From the NCBI RefSeq assembly GCF_009765225.1, contig NZ_VMSF01000001.1, forward strand, positions 2,914,001 through 2,978,000: a stretch of 64,000 nt of DNA, given 5' to 3'. This DNA comes from Leifsonia sp. AG29. GTDB lineage: Bacteria; Actinomycetota; Actinomycetes; Actinomycetales; Microbacteriaceae. Under the pieces are notes generated by a model, which was not told where the DNA came from, made no database searches, and worked only from the letters and a program-made list of their open reading frames with translations. Both the position numbers and the translations under genes were made by a program. Every line of letters begins with the position of its first letter. Position 1 is the first letter of the stretch. Positions 44,384-54,671 of the stretch are shown one piece after another.

Positions 44384-44463
44384 TCCGATTCAGTCCGGAT
44401 TGACGGCCCACATGGCTTACACATGGACGAGTGTCGCTGAATTCGAGAAGTGTCACGTGACCC

Positions 44464-44664
44464 TCACGCCCCCAGCAGCACCAGCACGTGGTAGACGACG
44501 TAGACCGGCCAGACGATCGCTTCGAGCAGCCCGAGGATGACGCCCCAGAACGAGCCGTCCGATCTCGAGACGAAGTAGATCGCGGCTCCGATGTAGCACA
44601 GGAGGAAGAAGAAGCCCGAGGGGGCCGCTCGCTGGATCACCTGGGTCCTGCTGGTCTCCGCCAT
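44464..44664 (-). CDS. Small two-helix membrane protein
   Basis: A 66-residue protein with hydrophobic segments GFFFLLCYIGAAIYFV and FWGVILGLLEAIVWPVYVVYHVLVLL. ATG 44664 is chosen because GGAGGAGGGCGAC precedes it; a longer frame upstream is unlikely. I do not know the function. It lies on the same strand as, and downstream of, the kinase-GAF gene with a ~105-bp gap. Confidence 0.6.
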   Translation of the reverse strand: MAETSRTQVIQRAAPSGFFFLLCYIGAAIYFVSRSDGSFWGVILGLLEAIVWPVYVVYHVLVLLGA

Positions 44665-44770
44665 GTCGCCCTCCTCCGCCGATGGAGCCTCCATCATCGC
44701 GCCATCGCCGGCGCGCGGCCAGGGCCGGCCGATCAACGAGCTCGAGGCGCCGCTGACAGACGCCTCCCCG

Positions 44771-46213
44771 TCACGCCTGCAGCGGGATCTCCCGCTGCAG
44801 GAGCGCCGCCGGCACGGGGGTCGGGATGCTCCCGGTGCTGTCCCCCGCCTTGCGCATGCCTTCGCGGCGGAGCTCGAGCTGGGCGACGATGATCGCGGCG
44901 AGGTCCTCCAGGTTCGCGATGTCGGACGGCGAAGCCGTTCCCGGCTCGAAGCCGAGCACCGAGAGGGTGCCGATGGTCTGCCCGTCCGCGCGTTTCAGGG
45001 GCACCCCCACGTAGAAGCGCACCGCGAGGGGACCCTCGACCAGCGGGCTGCCCTGGGCCCGCGGGTCGGTGCGCGCATCCTCGACGATCACAGGCTCTTG
45101 CTGCGGCACGGTCGCCTTCGACAGGTCGACTTCTCGGGCGATGCGCGCGACGTCGGCCCCGTAGTGGGACGTGAACCACGTTCGGTCGTGGTCGACGACG
45201 CTGACGATCGAGATCGGCGCTGAGAGCATCCGGGCCGCCATGGCCGTGGCGCGGTACAGGGCCTCGGTCGGGAGGGTGTCGAGCGCATTCGGCGCGGCGG
45301 TGTCGAACGCCGGTCGGCCGCCGACCGGGAAGAGGGTTCCCGACTCCTTGTGACGGCCGCTCTCAGCGATGACGATCTGCTTCAGCGCTGAGACGAGGTC
45401 GCGCGCGTCCGGCCGCACGGCCGGATCCCGGCTGGTCATCGCGCCGAGGAGCTCGCGCCAGCGGGTCGGCAGCTCGTCCGGGATCCGCGGATCGCGGGCC
45501 AGGCGCGCGACCGCCGACTCCACCATCGATCCGGGGAACTCCTTCTTCAGGGTGAAGCATTCGAGGAGCACGAGCCCGAGCGAGTACACGTCCGTGGCGG
45601 TCGTGACCGTGGCGCCGCCGGCCTGCTCGGGACTCAGGTAGGCCGCCGTCCCGGTGGTCTGACCTTCCGCTGTCATCCGCTCGATGTCGTCGAACAGGGC
45701 GATGCCGAAGTCGGTCAGCTTCGCACGCGCACGCGACGAGCCGTTGCCGTAGTCGACGAGCAGGACGTTCGAGGGCTTGATGTCGCGGTGGATGACGCGG
45801 CGCGCGTGCACGTAATCGAGCACCTCGGCCATGTCGTAACCGATCTCGGCGATGTGCCGGGCCGAGATGGGCGCTTCGAACAGCCGGGTCTGCAGGTCGC
45901 TGCCGTGGACGAACGGCATCACGATGAAGCGTCGGGTCCGGCCGCCGGCGTCGCGAGCGACCCCGGCATCGATCATGGGCACCAGACCGTGGTGGTCGAG
46001 ACCGGCGAGGACCCGGAGCTCGCCCTCCTGGTGACCCGCGTCGCCGACGGCCGCGTGATAGAGCTTGACGGCCACAGGGCGCCCGAGCGTCTCGTCGTAC
46101 GCCCGGTAGACGGTCGCCATCCCGCCGCGCCCGACGACGGAATCGAACCGGTATCGCTCTGCGAACACCTGGGAGACGACATCGTCGTCAGCGGCGGCGG
46201 CGGCCATAGTCAC
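44771..46213 (-). CDS. Ser/Thr protein kinase fused to a GAF domain
   Basis: 480 residues. Residues ~20-280 are a PknB-type kinase: VGRGGMATVYRAYD, VAVKLY (ATP Lys), HRDIKPSN, LTDFGIALFDD, GTAAYLSPEQ. Residues ~310-460 are a GAF domain (ISIVSVVDHDRTWFTSHYG, YVGVPLKRADGQTIGTLSVL). No membrane segment, so it is a soluble kinase probably tuned by a small ligand or redox state through GAF, unlike PASTA- or TM-anchored kinases. It is divergent from the propeller-lectin gene. A second kinase is at the right edge. Confidence 0.88.
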   Translation of the reverse strand: MTMAAAAADDDVVSQVFAERYRFDSVVGRGGMATVYRAYDETLGRPVAVKLYHAAVGDAGHQEGELRVLAGLDHHGLVPMIDAGVARDAGGRTRRFIVMPFVHGSDLQTRLFEAPISARHIAEIGYDMAEVLDYVHARRVIHRDIKPSNVLLVDYGNGSSRARAKLTDFGIALFDDIERMTAEGQTTGTAAYLSPEQAGGATVTTATDVYSLGLVLLECFTLKKEFPGSMVESAVARLARDPRIPDELPTRWRELLGAMTSRDPAVRPDARDLVSALKQIVIAESGRHKESGTLFPVGGRPAFDTAAPNALDTLPTEALYRATAMAARMLSAPISIVSVVDHDRTWFTSHYGADVARIAREVDLSKATVPQQEPVIVEDARTDPRAQGSPLVEGPLAVRFYVGVPLKRADGQTIGTLSVLGFEPGTASPSDIANLEDLAAIIVAQLELRREGMRKAGDSTGSIPTPVPAALLQREIPLQA

Positions 46214-46427
46214 CTATCTCTCTCCGGCCAGTGTCGCCGAACAGCACCGAATCTCCAAGCGGACGATAGGGGGGTTGACCAGGGGGTCTGCGAGGTGCAA
46301 GGCCCGGTCGGCAGCACCCGGATCGAACGCGGGCGACCTTACCCTCCCCATCCGTGCCCCTCCCCGTCTACCCTGTGCACGTCAACGCCGACATGCGACG
46401 CCGGCGCTCGGAGGATCGGAGCGCACC

Positions 46428-47552
46428 ATGGGATGGAGAATCAAGAACCTGACGACCACGACGGCCGGCGCGCCGCACGCGGTCTACCAGCCGACGGCGT
46501 GGCTGTTCGCGCAGTTCACGCGCCACGTCGTCTTCCAGGGCTACACCTCGACGACGGGAGGCGACGGCCAGCTCTACGAGCTCTACTGCAGCGACAGCGA
46601 CAGCTGGGAGGTGAAGAATCTCGTCTCCGAGGCGGGAGGGGCCCGGGCTGCGACCAACGCGAACGGCTACATCTGGGCCCACCAGGGCTCGCAGCACGTC
46701 GTCTACCAGGGCGAGCGGTTCGACGGCCACGTGCACGAGCTCTGGTACACCGAGGACGACGGCTGGAACTCGAACGACCTCACGCACGCGGCGAGCGCAC
46801 CGCTGACGCTGTCCCAGCCCTACGGGTACGAGACGTACTTCGACGGTCACCAGCGGGTCGTCTATCAGGCCCGCGGCGGCGGGCATGTCCACGAGCTGAG
46901 CAATGCGGGCAACGGGTGGCACGACCTCGACCTGACCGCCGCCACCGGCGCCCCGCCGTGCGCGCCCGATGCCGCGCCGACCGGGTACTCGTTCGAAGGG
47001 CAGCGCACGGCGCATGTGCTCACGCGCACCGAGCTCGGTCACGTCATCGACTTCTGGGCCGACGCCTCCGGCTGGCACTGGGACGACCTCACGGCCATCA
47101 CCCGAGCGCCGATCGCGGGCGACTCCGAGACGATCAACGGCTACGTCTTCCGCGGGGAGGGGACCCAGCACGTGAACTACGTGGGAGGCGACGGGCACGT
47201 CCACGAGCTCTGGTGGCGCGCGTCCGACGGGTGGCACCACAACGACCTGACGACCGCTGGGGGCGCCGTGCCCGCATACGTGACCTCCAGCCCCGCCGGG
47301 TATGCGTTCGAGGCCGGGCTGTTCCAGCCGGTCGCCACGCAGCACGTCCTCTTCACCGGGACCGACGAGCTCGTCCACGAGCTCTGGTACAGCCAGGGGC
47401 AGTGGCACGTCAACGACATCGGCAGCCGGCTCGGCGCACCCCGCATCGTCGGCCATCCGGTCGCCTTCGTCGAGGTCGACCAGGGCAGTCAGAACGTCTT
47501 CTACCTGAGCGACGCGCACGAGATCATCGAGCTGCGCTGGACGGTGAGCTGA
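46428..47552 (+). CDS. Seven-repeat beta-propeller lectin-like protein
   Basis: A 374-residue protein built of seven ~52-residue repeats, each with a core like GGDGHVHELWW...GWHHNDLT followed by GAP and then QHVVY. The N-terminal MGWRIKNLT strand can complete the last blade. The pattern resembles bacterial/fungal fucose-binding-lectin-type propellers. No signal peptide or TM helix is visible, so export is unclear. ATG 46428 follows GGAG. It is divergent from the kinase-GAF gene. Sugar binding is inferred; no enzymatic motif is seen. Confidence 0.7.
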   Translation: MGWRIKNLTTTTAGAPHAVYQPTAWLFAQFTRHVVFQGYTSTTGGDGQLYELYCSDSDSWEVKNLVSEAGGARAATNANGYIWAHQGSQHVVYQGERFDGHVHELWYTEDDGWNSNDLTHAASAPLTLSQPYGYETYFDGHQRVVYQARGGGHVHELSNAGNGWHDLDLTAATGAPPCAPDAAPTGYSFEGQRTAHVLTRTELGHVIDFWADASGWHWDDLTAITRAPIAGDSETINGYVFRGEGTQHVNYVGGDGHVHELWWRASDGWHHNDLTTAGGAVPAYVTSSPAGYAFEAGLFQPVATQHVLFTGTDELVHELWYSQGQWHVNDIGSRLGAPRIVGHPVAFVEVDQGSQNVFYLSDAHEIIELRWTVS

Positions 47553-47570
47553 GGAGGCGCTCCTCCCGGA

Positions 47571-49094
<1,524 letters not shown>

Positions 49095-49219
49095 TGTCTC
49101 CGCCTTGCCTGTTGCAGCCGTCAAAGGTCCGGCTTCAAGCTTTCCGGAGGTTCCCGAGACCTTCCGACCAGAACAGGGTGAAAGAACCGCGATTCTTGCT
49201 GATCCGTGAAGGGGAGGCG

Positions 49220-49849
49220 CTAGCCGGCCACCGCGCTCCCGGTGAGCTCGTGACGCGAGAACGTATAGACGAAGCAGTAGTACGACCGCGAACCGCTCGC
49301 CCACTGGTCGCTCGTGTCGGGGTAGCGGAGGTCGACCTGGACGTCTTCGTTCCAGACTGCGACCCAGTGCCAGTTCAGATGCGGCTCGCACAGGTCGCTG
49401 ACCTGGGTATCGAGCGACGGGGTGCCGGGGAAGGAGGCGCCGGCCGGCTGCGGGAGCTGCCCGCGCCACAGCACCTGGGCGATGTGCGACGACGCGCAGT
49501 CGACCACCGGGTAGGCGTCGGCCGTCTTCGACGGGTAGACCTGGAGGCAGTCACCCGCCTGGAGCGTGTCGACGGGCTGCGCCGGACCCGTGACCACGGG
49601 TGTCGGAGTCGGCCGCGGAGGGAGCCCCAGACGGGGAGCCGCGTACACGTCGGGCGTGTGCGTCGGAAGACCCGCATCCGCCGCGCCGGTGGTCGCCGGA
49701 GCCGCCACCCCGGCCTTCCCGCCCGGCCCACCTGCGGCGAGCGCCAGCACGGCCACGAGCACAAACACCACGGCGACGGTCACACCGACGAGCACGCCCC
49801 ATCCCCGCCGGGAGAGCCCCTCGGGTGTCCCTCGTGTCTCGTCGTCCAT
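49220..49849 (-). CDS. Septum_form-type membrane-anchored protein
   Basis: 209 residues: a cytoplasmic N-terminus, one TM helix (GVLVGVTVAVVFVLVAVLALAA), a Pro/Thr-rich linker, then an extracytoplasmic domain with GDCLQVYP, VVDCASSHIAQVLW and DLCEPHLNW. The paired Cys and H match the actinobacterial Septum_form family. TACCTT ends 8 nt before ATG 49849 with no Shine-Dalgarno, so it may be leaderless; TTG 49858 is less likely. Function is presumed cell-envelope related. Confidence 0.65.
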   Translation of the reverse strand: MDDETRGTPEGLSRRGWGVLVGVTVAVVFVLVAVLALAAGGPGGKAGVAAPATTGAADAGLPTHTPDVYAAPRLGLPPRPTPTPVVTGPAQPVDTLQAGDCLQVYPSKTADAYPVVDCASSHIAQVLWRGQLPQPAGASFPGTPSLDTQVSDLCEPHLNWHWVAVWNEDVQVDLRYPDTSDQWASGSRSYYCFVYTFSRHELTGSAVAG

Positions 49850-49911
49850 CCGAAGCAAAGGTACTACGCACGTGGCGTATGCTCGGGCGACCGATCGTCA
49901 GGGAGCTCAGC

Positions 49912-51078
49912 ATGGTCTCGTTCGTCCGCCCTCGCCCGGACTCCGGGTCGACCGCGCCGTCCACGTCGTCCGTCCCGAGGGGGGTGCGGACGGCCTCCGA
50001 GTGGTCGTGGAGGCTGCTCGCGATCGTCGCGCTGGCGGCGGTCGTCATCTACCTCGTGGGGGTCTTCCGCGAGATCGTGATCCCGGTGCTGGTCGCCATG
50101 CTGGTGACCGCGCTCCTCCAGCCGACGGTCGCCTCCCTCGTGCGACGTCACTGGCCCAAGTGGCTGGCGATCCTCGTGAGCCTCGTCGCCTTCGCGGCGG
50201 TCATCGCCGGTCTCGTGCTGCTCGTCGTGTGGCAGGTGCGCGCGGGCCTCCCTCAGCTCGAGCACGAATCCGTGGCCGCATACAACAGGGCTCGAGACGC
50301 CCTGCGGCAGCCCCCGTGGAACGTCAGCGACAAGGAGTTCGCCGGCTACGTGAAGAGCGGGGGCGCGCTCCTCCAGAAGGACAGCGGCGCGATCATCGGC
50401 GGCGCGGTGGCCGTCGGCTCGACCACGGGCCGGATCCTGACCGGTGGGCTGATCGCCGTGTTCGCCACGATCTTCATGCTCATCGACGGCGGCGGCATCT
50501 GGCGCTGGATCACTCGGCTGTTCCCGCGGAGCGGCCGCCCGGCGATCCAGGCGGGAGGCGAGGCCGGCTGGCGCACGCTGACGAGCTTCGTGCGCGTGCA
50601 GATCCTCGTCGCCCTGGTCAACGGCGTCGGCATCGGGCTCGTCGCCTTCTTCCTGGGGCTGCCGCTCGCGATCCCGATCGGCGTGATCGTGCTGCTCTTC
50701 TCCTTCATCCCCGTCATCGGCGCGATCGTGTCGGGCATCATCGCGGTGGCGATCGCGCTGGTGTTCGCCGGTCCGGTCCAGGCGATCATCATGCTGGGGG
50801 GCGTGCTGCTGGTCCACCTCCTCGAGGCCCACGTCATGCAGCCCCTGCTCGTGGGAGGCGCCGTGAAGGTGCACCCGCTGGCGGTCGTCGTCGGCGTGGC
50901 CGCGGGAACCGGCCTTGCTGGCGTTCCCGGAGCGCTCTTCGCCGTGCCGCTCATCGCGGTCGGGAACGCCATGGTCAGCGCCATGCTCACCGTCGTCCAC
51001 GGGAGCCCGCCCGCCGATGCGCCGGTCGGGCAGCCGGCGCTGGTGGGCGATCCGGGAGGAGCGACCGGCGCCTCCTGA
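49912..51078 (+). CDS. AI-2E/PerM-family transporter
   Basis: A 388-residue membrane protein: two N-terminal helices, an amphipathic central part with DKEFAGYVKSGGALLQKD, and then the family block FVRVQILVALVNGVGIGL, PLAIPIGVIVLLFSFIPVIGAIVSG, LLEAHVMQPLLVGGAVKVHPLAV. Family members export autoinducer-2-like or other small solutes, or act as Na+/H+ antiporters. ATG 49912 follows GGGAGCTCAGC; longer frames upstream run through the divergent gene. Confidence 0.85.
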   Translation: MVSFVRPRPDSGSTAPSTSSVPRGVRTASEWSWRLLAIVALAAVVIYLVGVFREIVIPVLVAMLVTALLQPTVASLVRRHWPKWLAILVSLVAFAAVIAGLVLLVVWQVRAGLPQLEHESVAAYNRARDALRQPPWNVSDKEFAGYVKSGGALLQKDSGAIIGGAVAVGSTTGRILTGGLIAVFATIFMLIDGGGIWRWITRLFPRSGRPAIQAGGEAGWRTLTSFVRVQILVALVNGVGIGLVAFFLGLPLAIPIGVIVLLFSFIPVIGAIVSGIIAVAIALVFAGPVQAIIMLGGVLLVHLLEAHVMQPLLVGGAVKVHPLAVVVGVAAGTGLAGVPGALFAVPLIAVGNAMVSAMLTVVHGSPPADAPVGQPALVGDPGGATGAS

Positions 51079-51105
51079 GTGGAGCCCGGGGCGCTTGTTC
51101 GCCGT

Positions 51106-51588
51106 TCAGCGGGAGGCAGGACTCGTCTCGCGCGGCCGGTAGAGGATCTGCCTCGTGCCGTCTGCGGACTGGACGAAGCAGAGCCGCCCTGGAACCGCTG
51201 AGACGAGCGCACCCGAACCCGACAGGTAGGCGCGGTGCAGTGCCGATTGGAGGGTCGTCAGCTCGTCCTCCAGGAGGCCGTCCTTGACGAGCACGCACGC
51301 CTCGGGCGCGCCCAGCCGGCGCATCGCCTCCAGCGCGAAGCGCTCTCCTCGCGCGGTCACGTCCACTCGGCGCCCCGCCGCGAGCGGCAGCGGTTCGGCC
51401 AGCCGGGCGCGGAAGCGACGGCGCCCCGACACCGTGCCGCGCCACACGAGGAGGCTGACCCACGCCTCCCGCTCGACGAACCCGTGCACGAACGCCTCGG
51501 CGTGCCGCTCGATGATCTCGGCGTCGGGCAGCGGCCCGTGCCCTTGATGGATGGTGTGCGAAGCGGCGGCCCGATCCGCTAACGACAT
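51106..51588 (-). CDS. Conserved-looking hypothetical protein
   Basis: A 160-residue soluble protein, mixed alpha/beta by eye, with RHAEAFVHGFVEREAWVSLLVW and a C-terminal GRLCFVQSADGTRQILYRP. GC-rich third positions support coding. I do not recognise the family. It converges on the AI-2E transporter gene with a 27-bp gap. Confidence 0.55.
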   Translation of the reverse strand: MSLADRAAASHTIHQGHGPLPDAEIIERHAEAFVHGFVEREAWVSLLVWRGTVSGRRRFRARLAEPLPLAAGRRVDVTARGERFALEAMRRLGAPEACVLVKDGLLEDELTTLQSALHRAYLSGSGALVSAVPGRLCFVQSADGTRQILYRPRETSPASR

Positions 51589-52000
51589 GATGACGACCTT
51601 CCCGTGCGGGCCCCCGCCGCGCGGAAGGCCCCTCCACCATTCATTCGGCGCGGGGAGCCGATCGGATGCACGGGAGCCGGTCGGATCGAGGACAGTCCCG
51701 TCAGTCGTACCCGAGGATGACGACGTCCTCGTCGGCGCGGGAGCCGCCGAGCATGACGGACTCCCACCCTGGCGTGCGACCCTCCAGGAGATGGGGTCGC
51801 GGCGCGGTCCAGAGGTCTGCGTCGACGGTGGCGCTCGGGGTCATGCTGAGGATCGTAGGCGGGCCGCAAGGGGCCGGGAATGTACATGACGTCCACGTGC
51901 GCCGCGCAGGAGGACGCCGTGTACAACGACCGGAGCCGGCACCTTCCGCCCTCGGCGAACCGGCACCCTCGGTGCGCTCACCCAGAGTCACACTGTCCGC
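51589..52000. other. Gap without a confident gene
   Basis: A 412-bp stretch between a hypothetical gene and the protease gene. It contains one small possible reading frame at 51701-51844 (listed separately). I see no tRNA, repeat or strong hairpin in it. Confidence 0.5.
51701..51844 (-). CDS. Possible 47-residue small protein
   Basis: Starting at ATG 51844, it encodes an acidic peptide ending SRADEDVVILGYD, with mostly G/C third positions. There is no clear Shine-Dalgarno, and the open frame extends upstream without homology. No family recognised. Confidence 0.3.
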   Translation of the reverse strand: MTPSATVDADLWTAPRPHLLEGRTPGWESVMLGGSRADEDVVILGYD

Positions 52001-52939
52001 GTGAACGACATGCATGACCTGGATGACAGGGAAGCGCTAGACGCCTACTCGGCCGCCGTCGTGCGGGTGGCGGAGACGGTTCTCCCGTCGGTGGCGGCCG
52101 TATCGGTGCGGACCCGGTCCGGCGGGGGCGCCGGGAGCGCGTCCGTGATCACCGAGGAGGGGCACCTCCTGACGAGCGCGCACGTGGTCGTGGGCGCGAC
52201 CTCCGTCGAGCTGGCCTTCGCCGACGGTACCTCCGTCGGCGCCGATGTCGCCGGGACGGACACCCTCTCCGACCTGGCCGTCCTGCGGGCCCGCGGAGGG
52301 ACACCTCCCCCGCTCCGGCTCGGCGACGCGGCGCGCCTCAAGGTCGGGCAGCTCGTCGTCGCGCTGGGCAACCCGCTCGGACTCGCCGGCAGCGTGACCG
52401 CCGGCATCGTGTCGGCGCTCGGCCGCTCACTGCCCACCGCCTCCGGGCGCGTGATCGACGAGGTCATCCAGACCGACGCGGCGCTCAACCCCGGCAACAG
52501 CGGCGGGGTGCTCGCCGACAGCGCGGGCCGCATGGTCGGCGTCAACACCGCCGTGGCCGGCATCGGACTGGGGCTCGCCGTCCCGATCAACTCGAGCACC
52601 CTCGAGATCGTCGAAGCTCTCAAGACCTCGGGGCGCGTGCGCCGGGCGTGGCTCGGCGTGGCCGGCACGAAGGTGAGGCTGAGCCCCGAGGCGGCGGCGA
52701 AGGTCGGTGCACCGATGGGCATCCGGATCGCGTCGGTCGTCGCGGGGAGCCCGGCCGCCGAGGCGGGCGCACGCGCGGGCGACATCGTCGTCTCGCTCGA
52801 TGGCGTCGCGGTCTCGGACACGACCGGGCTGCAACGCCTCATGGTCGAGCGGGCGATCGGGAGGCGCATGGAGCTCACGCTCTGGCGGAACGGCGCCCTC
52901 GTCGACGTCGTCGTCCTCCCCCAGGAGCTCGTCGGCTGA
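52001..52939 (+). CDS. HtrA-like serine protease with PDZ domain, lacking a visible anchor
   Basis: 312 residues. A trypsin-like domain (residues ~25-210) carries H61 in TSAHVV, D91 in LSDLAVL and S167 in NPGNSGG. A PDZ domain (~215-305) has GIRIASVVAGSPAAEAGARAGDIVVSLDG. HtrA/DegP proteins degrade or sense misfolded envelope proteins. Here the N-terminus is hydrophilic (NDMHDLDDREALD), with no signal peptide or TM helix, so it may be cytoplasmic. GTG 52001 is used; ATG 52010 is possible. Confidence 0.85.
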   Translation: MNDMHDLDDREALDAYSAAVVRVAETVLPSVAAVSVRTRSGGGAGSASVITEEGHLLTSAHVVVGATSVELAFADGTSVGADVAGTDTLSDLAVLRARGGTPPPLRLGDAARLKVGQLVVALGNPLGLAGSVTAGIVSALGRSLPTASGRVIDEVIQTDAALNPGNSGGVLADSAGRMVGVNTAVAGIGLGLAVPINSSTLEIVEALKTSGRVRRAWLGVAGTKVRLSPEAAAKVGAPMGIRIASVVAGSPAAEAGARAGDIVVSLDGVAVSDTTGLQRLMVERAIGRRMELTLWRNGALVDVVVLPQELVG

Positions 52940-53034
52940 GCCTGCGCCGCGCGCTGCGGACGCGCCTCCCCTTCCGCGACTCCCGCGCCCGGGCATAGAG
53001 TGCGGCCGAGGCCGGGCGCTCCGGCGGGGATGGA

Positions 53035-53787
53035 GTGACGGTGGCGGATCTCACGGGGCGTACGGCGCTCATCACCGGCGGGGCCAGCGGGATCGGGCTC
53101 GCGTGCGCGGAGGCTTTCGCGGCCGCGGGGGCGGAAGTCACGATCGCGGACGTCAACGGCGATACCGCCGCGGCGGTCGCGGAACGGCTGGGCGGGAAGC
53201 ACTGGACCGTCGACCTTTCACAGACGCGCGAACTCGCCGACCTCAGCCTGAGCACCGACATCCTCGTGAATAACGCGGGCATCCAGCACGTCCGTCCGAT
53301 CCTGGAGTTCGAGCCGGAGACCTTCGCCCTCATGCTGCGGATCATGGTGGAGGCGCCGTTCCTCCTGATCCGCGCCTCCCTGCCCGGCATGTACGAGCGC
53401 GGGTTCGGGCGCGTGATCAACATCTCGAGCGTCCACGGGCTGCGCGCCTCCGAGTTCAAGTCGGCCTACGTGACCGCCAAGCACGCGCTGGAGGGGTTGT
53501 CCAAGACGACGGCGCTCGAGGGAGGCCCGCACGGGGTCACCTCCAACTGCATCAACCCCGGCTACGTCCGCACCCCGCTGGTCGAGAAGCAGATCGCCGA
53601 TCAGGCGAAGGCGCACGGGATCCCCGAGGAGGACGTGGTCGAGAAGGTCATGCTGACCGAGTCCGCGATCAAGCGGCTGGTGGAGCCGGCCGAGGTCGCG
53701 AGCCTCGCGGTCTGGCTCGCCGGCGACACCGCCGGCATGGTGAACGGCGCGAGCTACACCATGGACGGCGGATGGAGCGCCCGGTGA
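53035..53787 (+). CDS. D-3-hydroxybutyrate dehydrogenase (SDR)
   Basis: A 250-residue SDR: TGGASGIGLACA, NNAGIQHVRPILEF, SSVHGLRASEFKSAYVTAKH with Ser/Tyr/Lys, then NPGYVRTPLVEKQIADQAKA and MDGGWSAR. The QHV and LVEKQI blocks are typical of 3-hydroxybutyrate dehydrogenase. Reaction: 3-hydroxybutyrate + NAD+ to acetoacetate. GTG 53035 or GTG 53041 may start it. It heads a coupled three-gene unit with two alpha/beta-hydrolases. Confidence 0.8.
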   Translation: MTVADLTGRTALITGGASGIGLACAEAFAAAGAEVTIADVNGDTAAAVAERLGGKHWTVDLSQTRELADLSLSTDILVNNAGIQHVRPILEFEPETFALMLRIMVEAPFLLIRASLPGMYERGFGRVINISSVHGLRASEFKSAYVTAKHALEGLSKTTALEGGPHGVTSNCINPGYVRTPLVEKQIADQAKAHGIPEEDVVEKVMLTESAIKRLVEPAEVASLAVWLAGDTAGMVNGASYTMDGGWSAR

Positions 53788-54671
53788 CCGGTATCGGCGA
53801 GACGCCCTTCTCAGTGGAGGTGCGCGGCGGCCGCCTCGCGGGCGCGACCTGGAACGACGACGCCGAGGGGCTGCCGCTCCTGGCGGTCCACGGCATCACG
53901 GCGAACCACGTCTCGTGGCAGCTCGCCGCCTCCGCCCTGCCCGGCACCCGCGTGATCGCGCCCGACCTGCGCGGTCGCGGGCGCAGCGCCGGCCTGCCCG
54001 GTCCGTTCACGCTCGATGACCACGCCGACGACCTGGCCCGGCTGCTCGACGGGCTCGGCGTGGAGCGTGCCGCGGTGGCCGGCCACTCGATGGGAGCCTT
54101 CGTCGTGGTGCGCCTGGCCGAACGCCACCCCGACCGCGTCGAGAGCCTCGTCCTCATCGACGGAGGCCTCCCCATCGCACCGCCGGAGGGCATCGCACCG
54201 GAGGACCTGCCGGCGGTCGTCCTCGGGCCGGCCCTCCAACGTCTCAGCATGCGCTTCGAGTCGCGCGAGCAATACGAGGAGTTCTGGAAGCGCCACCCCG
54301 CGATCGGCCCGTGGTGGAACGCCGCCTTCCGCGACTACGTCGACTACGACCTCGTCGGCGAGGAGCCCGAGCTGCGGTCGAGCGTCGACCCGGAAGCGGT
54401 CTCGGTGAACGCGCTCGAACTGGACGGCAGCGCCGGATACGGCGAGGCGCTCGCCGGGCTGACCCTCCCGATCGACTTCGTTCGGGCGCCGCGCGGACTG
54501 CTCGACGGACCGCCGGTTTACGAGCCCGGCGTGGCGGAGGAGTGGAAGAAGCGCTTGCCGCAGCTGCGCCTCCACGAGGCCCGCGACGTCAACCACTACA
54601 CGATCCTCATGACGGAGGCCGGACTCCGTCAGCTCGTCCCGATCCTCGACCCGAAGGAGAAGCACGGATGA
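53784..54671 (+). CDS. Alpha/beta-hydrolase
   Basis: A ~295-residue alpha/beta-hydrolase fold protein: LAVHGITANHVSW (oxyanion loop), nucleophile elbow GHSMGAFVV, and a late HEARDVNHY with the catalytic His. No signal peptide. GTG 53784 overlaps the dehydrogenase stop (GTGA) with GGAG upstream; ATG 53772 is an alternative. It may hydrolyse an ester that feeds the 3-hydroxybutyrate dehydrogenase. Specificity is unknown. Confidence 0.82.
   Translation: MTGIGETPFSVEVRGGRLAGATWNDDAEGLPLLAVHGITANHVSWQLAASALPGTRVIAPDLRGRGRSAGLPGPFTLDDHADDLARLLDGLGVERAAVAGHSMGAFVVVRLAERHPDRVESLVLIDGGLPIAPPEGIAPEDLPAVVLGPALQRLSMRFESREQYEEFWKRHPAIGPWWNAAFRDYVDYDLVGEEPELRSSVDPEAVSVNALELDGSAGYGEALAGLTLPIDFVRAPRGLLDGPPVYEPGVAEEWKKRLPQLRLHEARDVNHYTILMTEAGLRQLVPILDPKEKHG

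Noticed and set aside
49566-51287. A 573-residue plus-strand frame overlapping the AI-2E transporter
   Set aside because: An Arg/Gly/Pro-rich frame-shifted reading of the transporter gene, which itself has family motifs and membrane helices.
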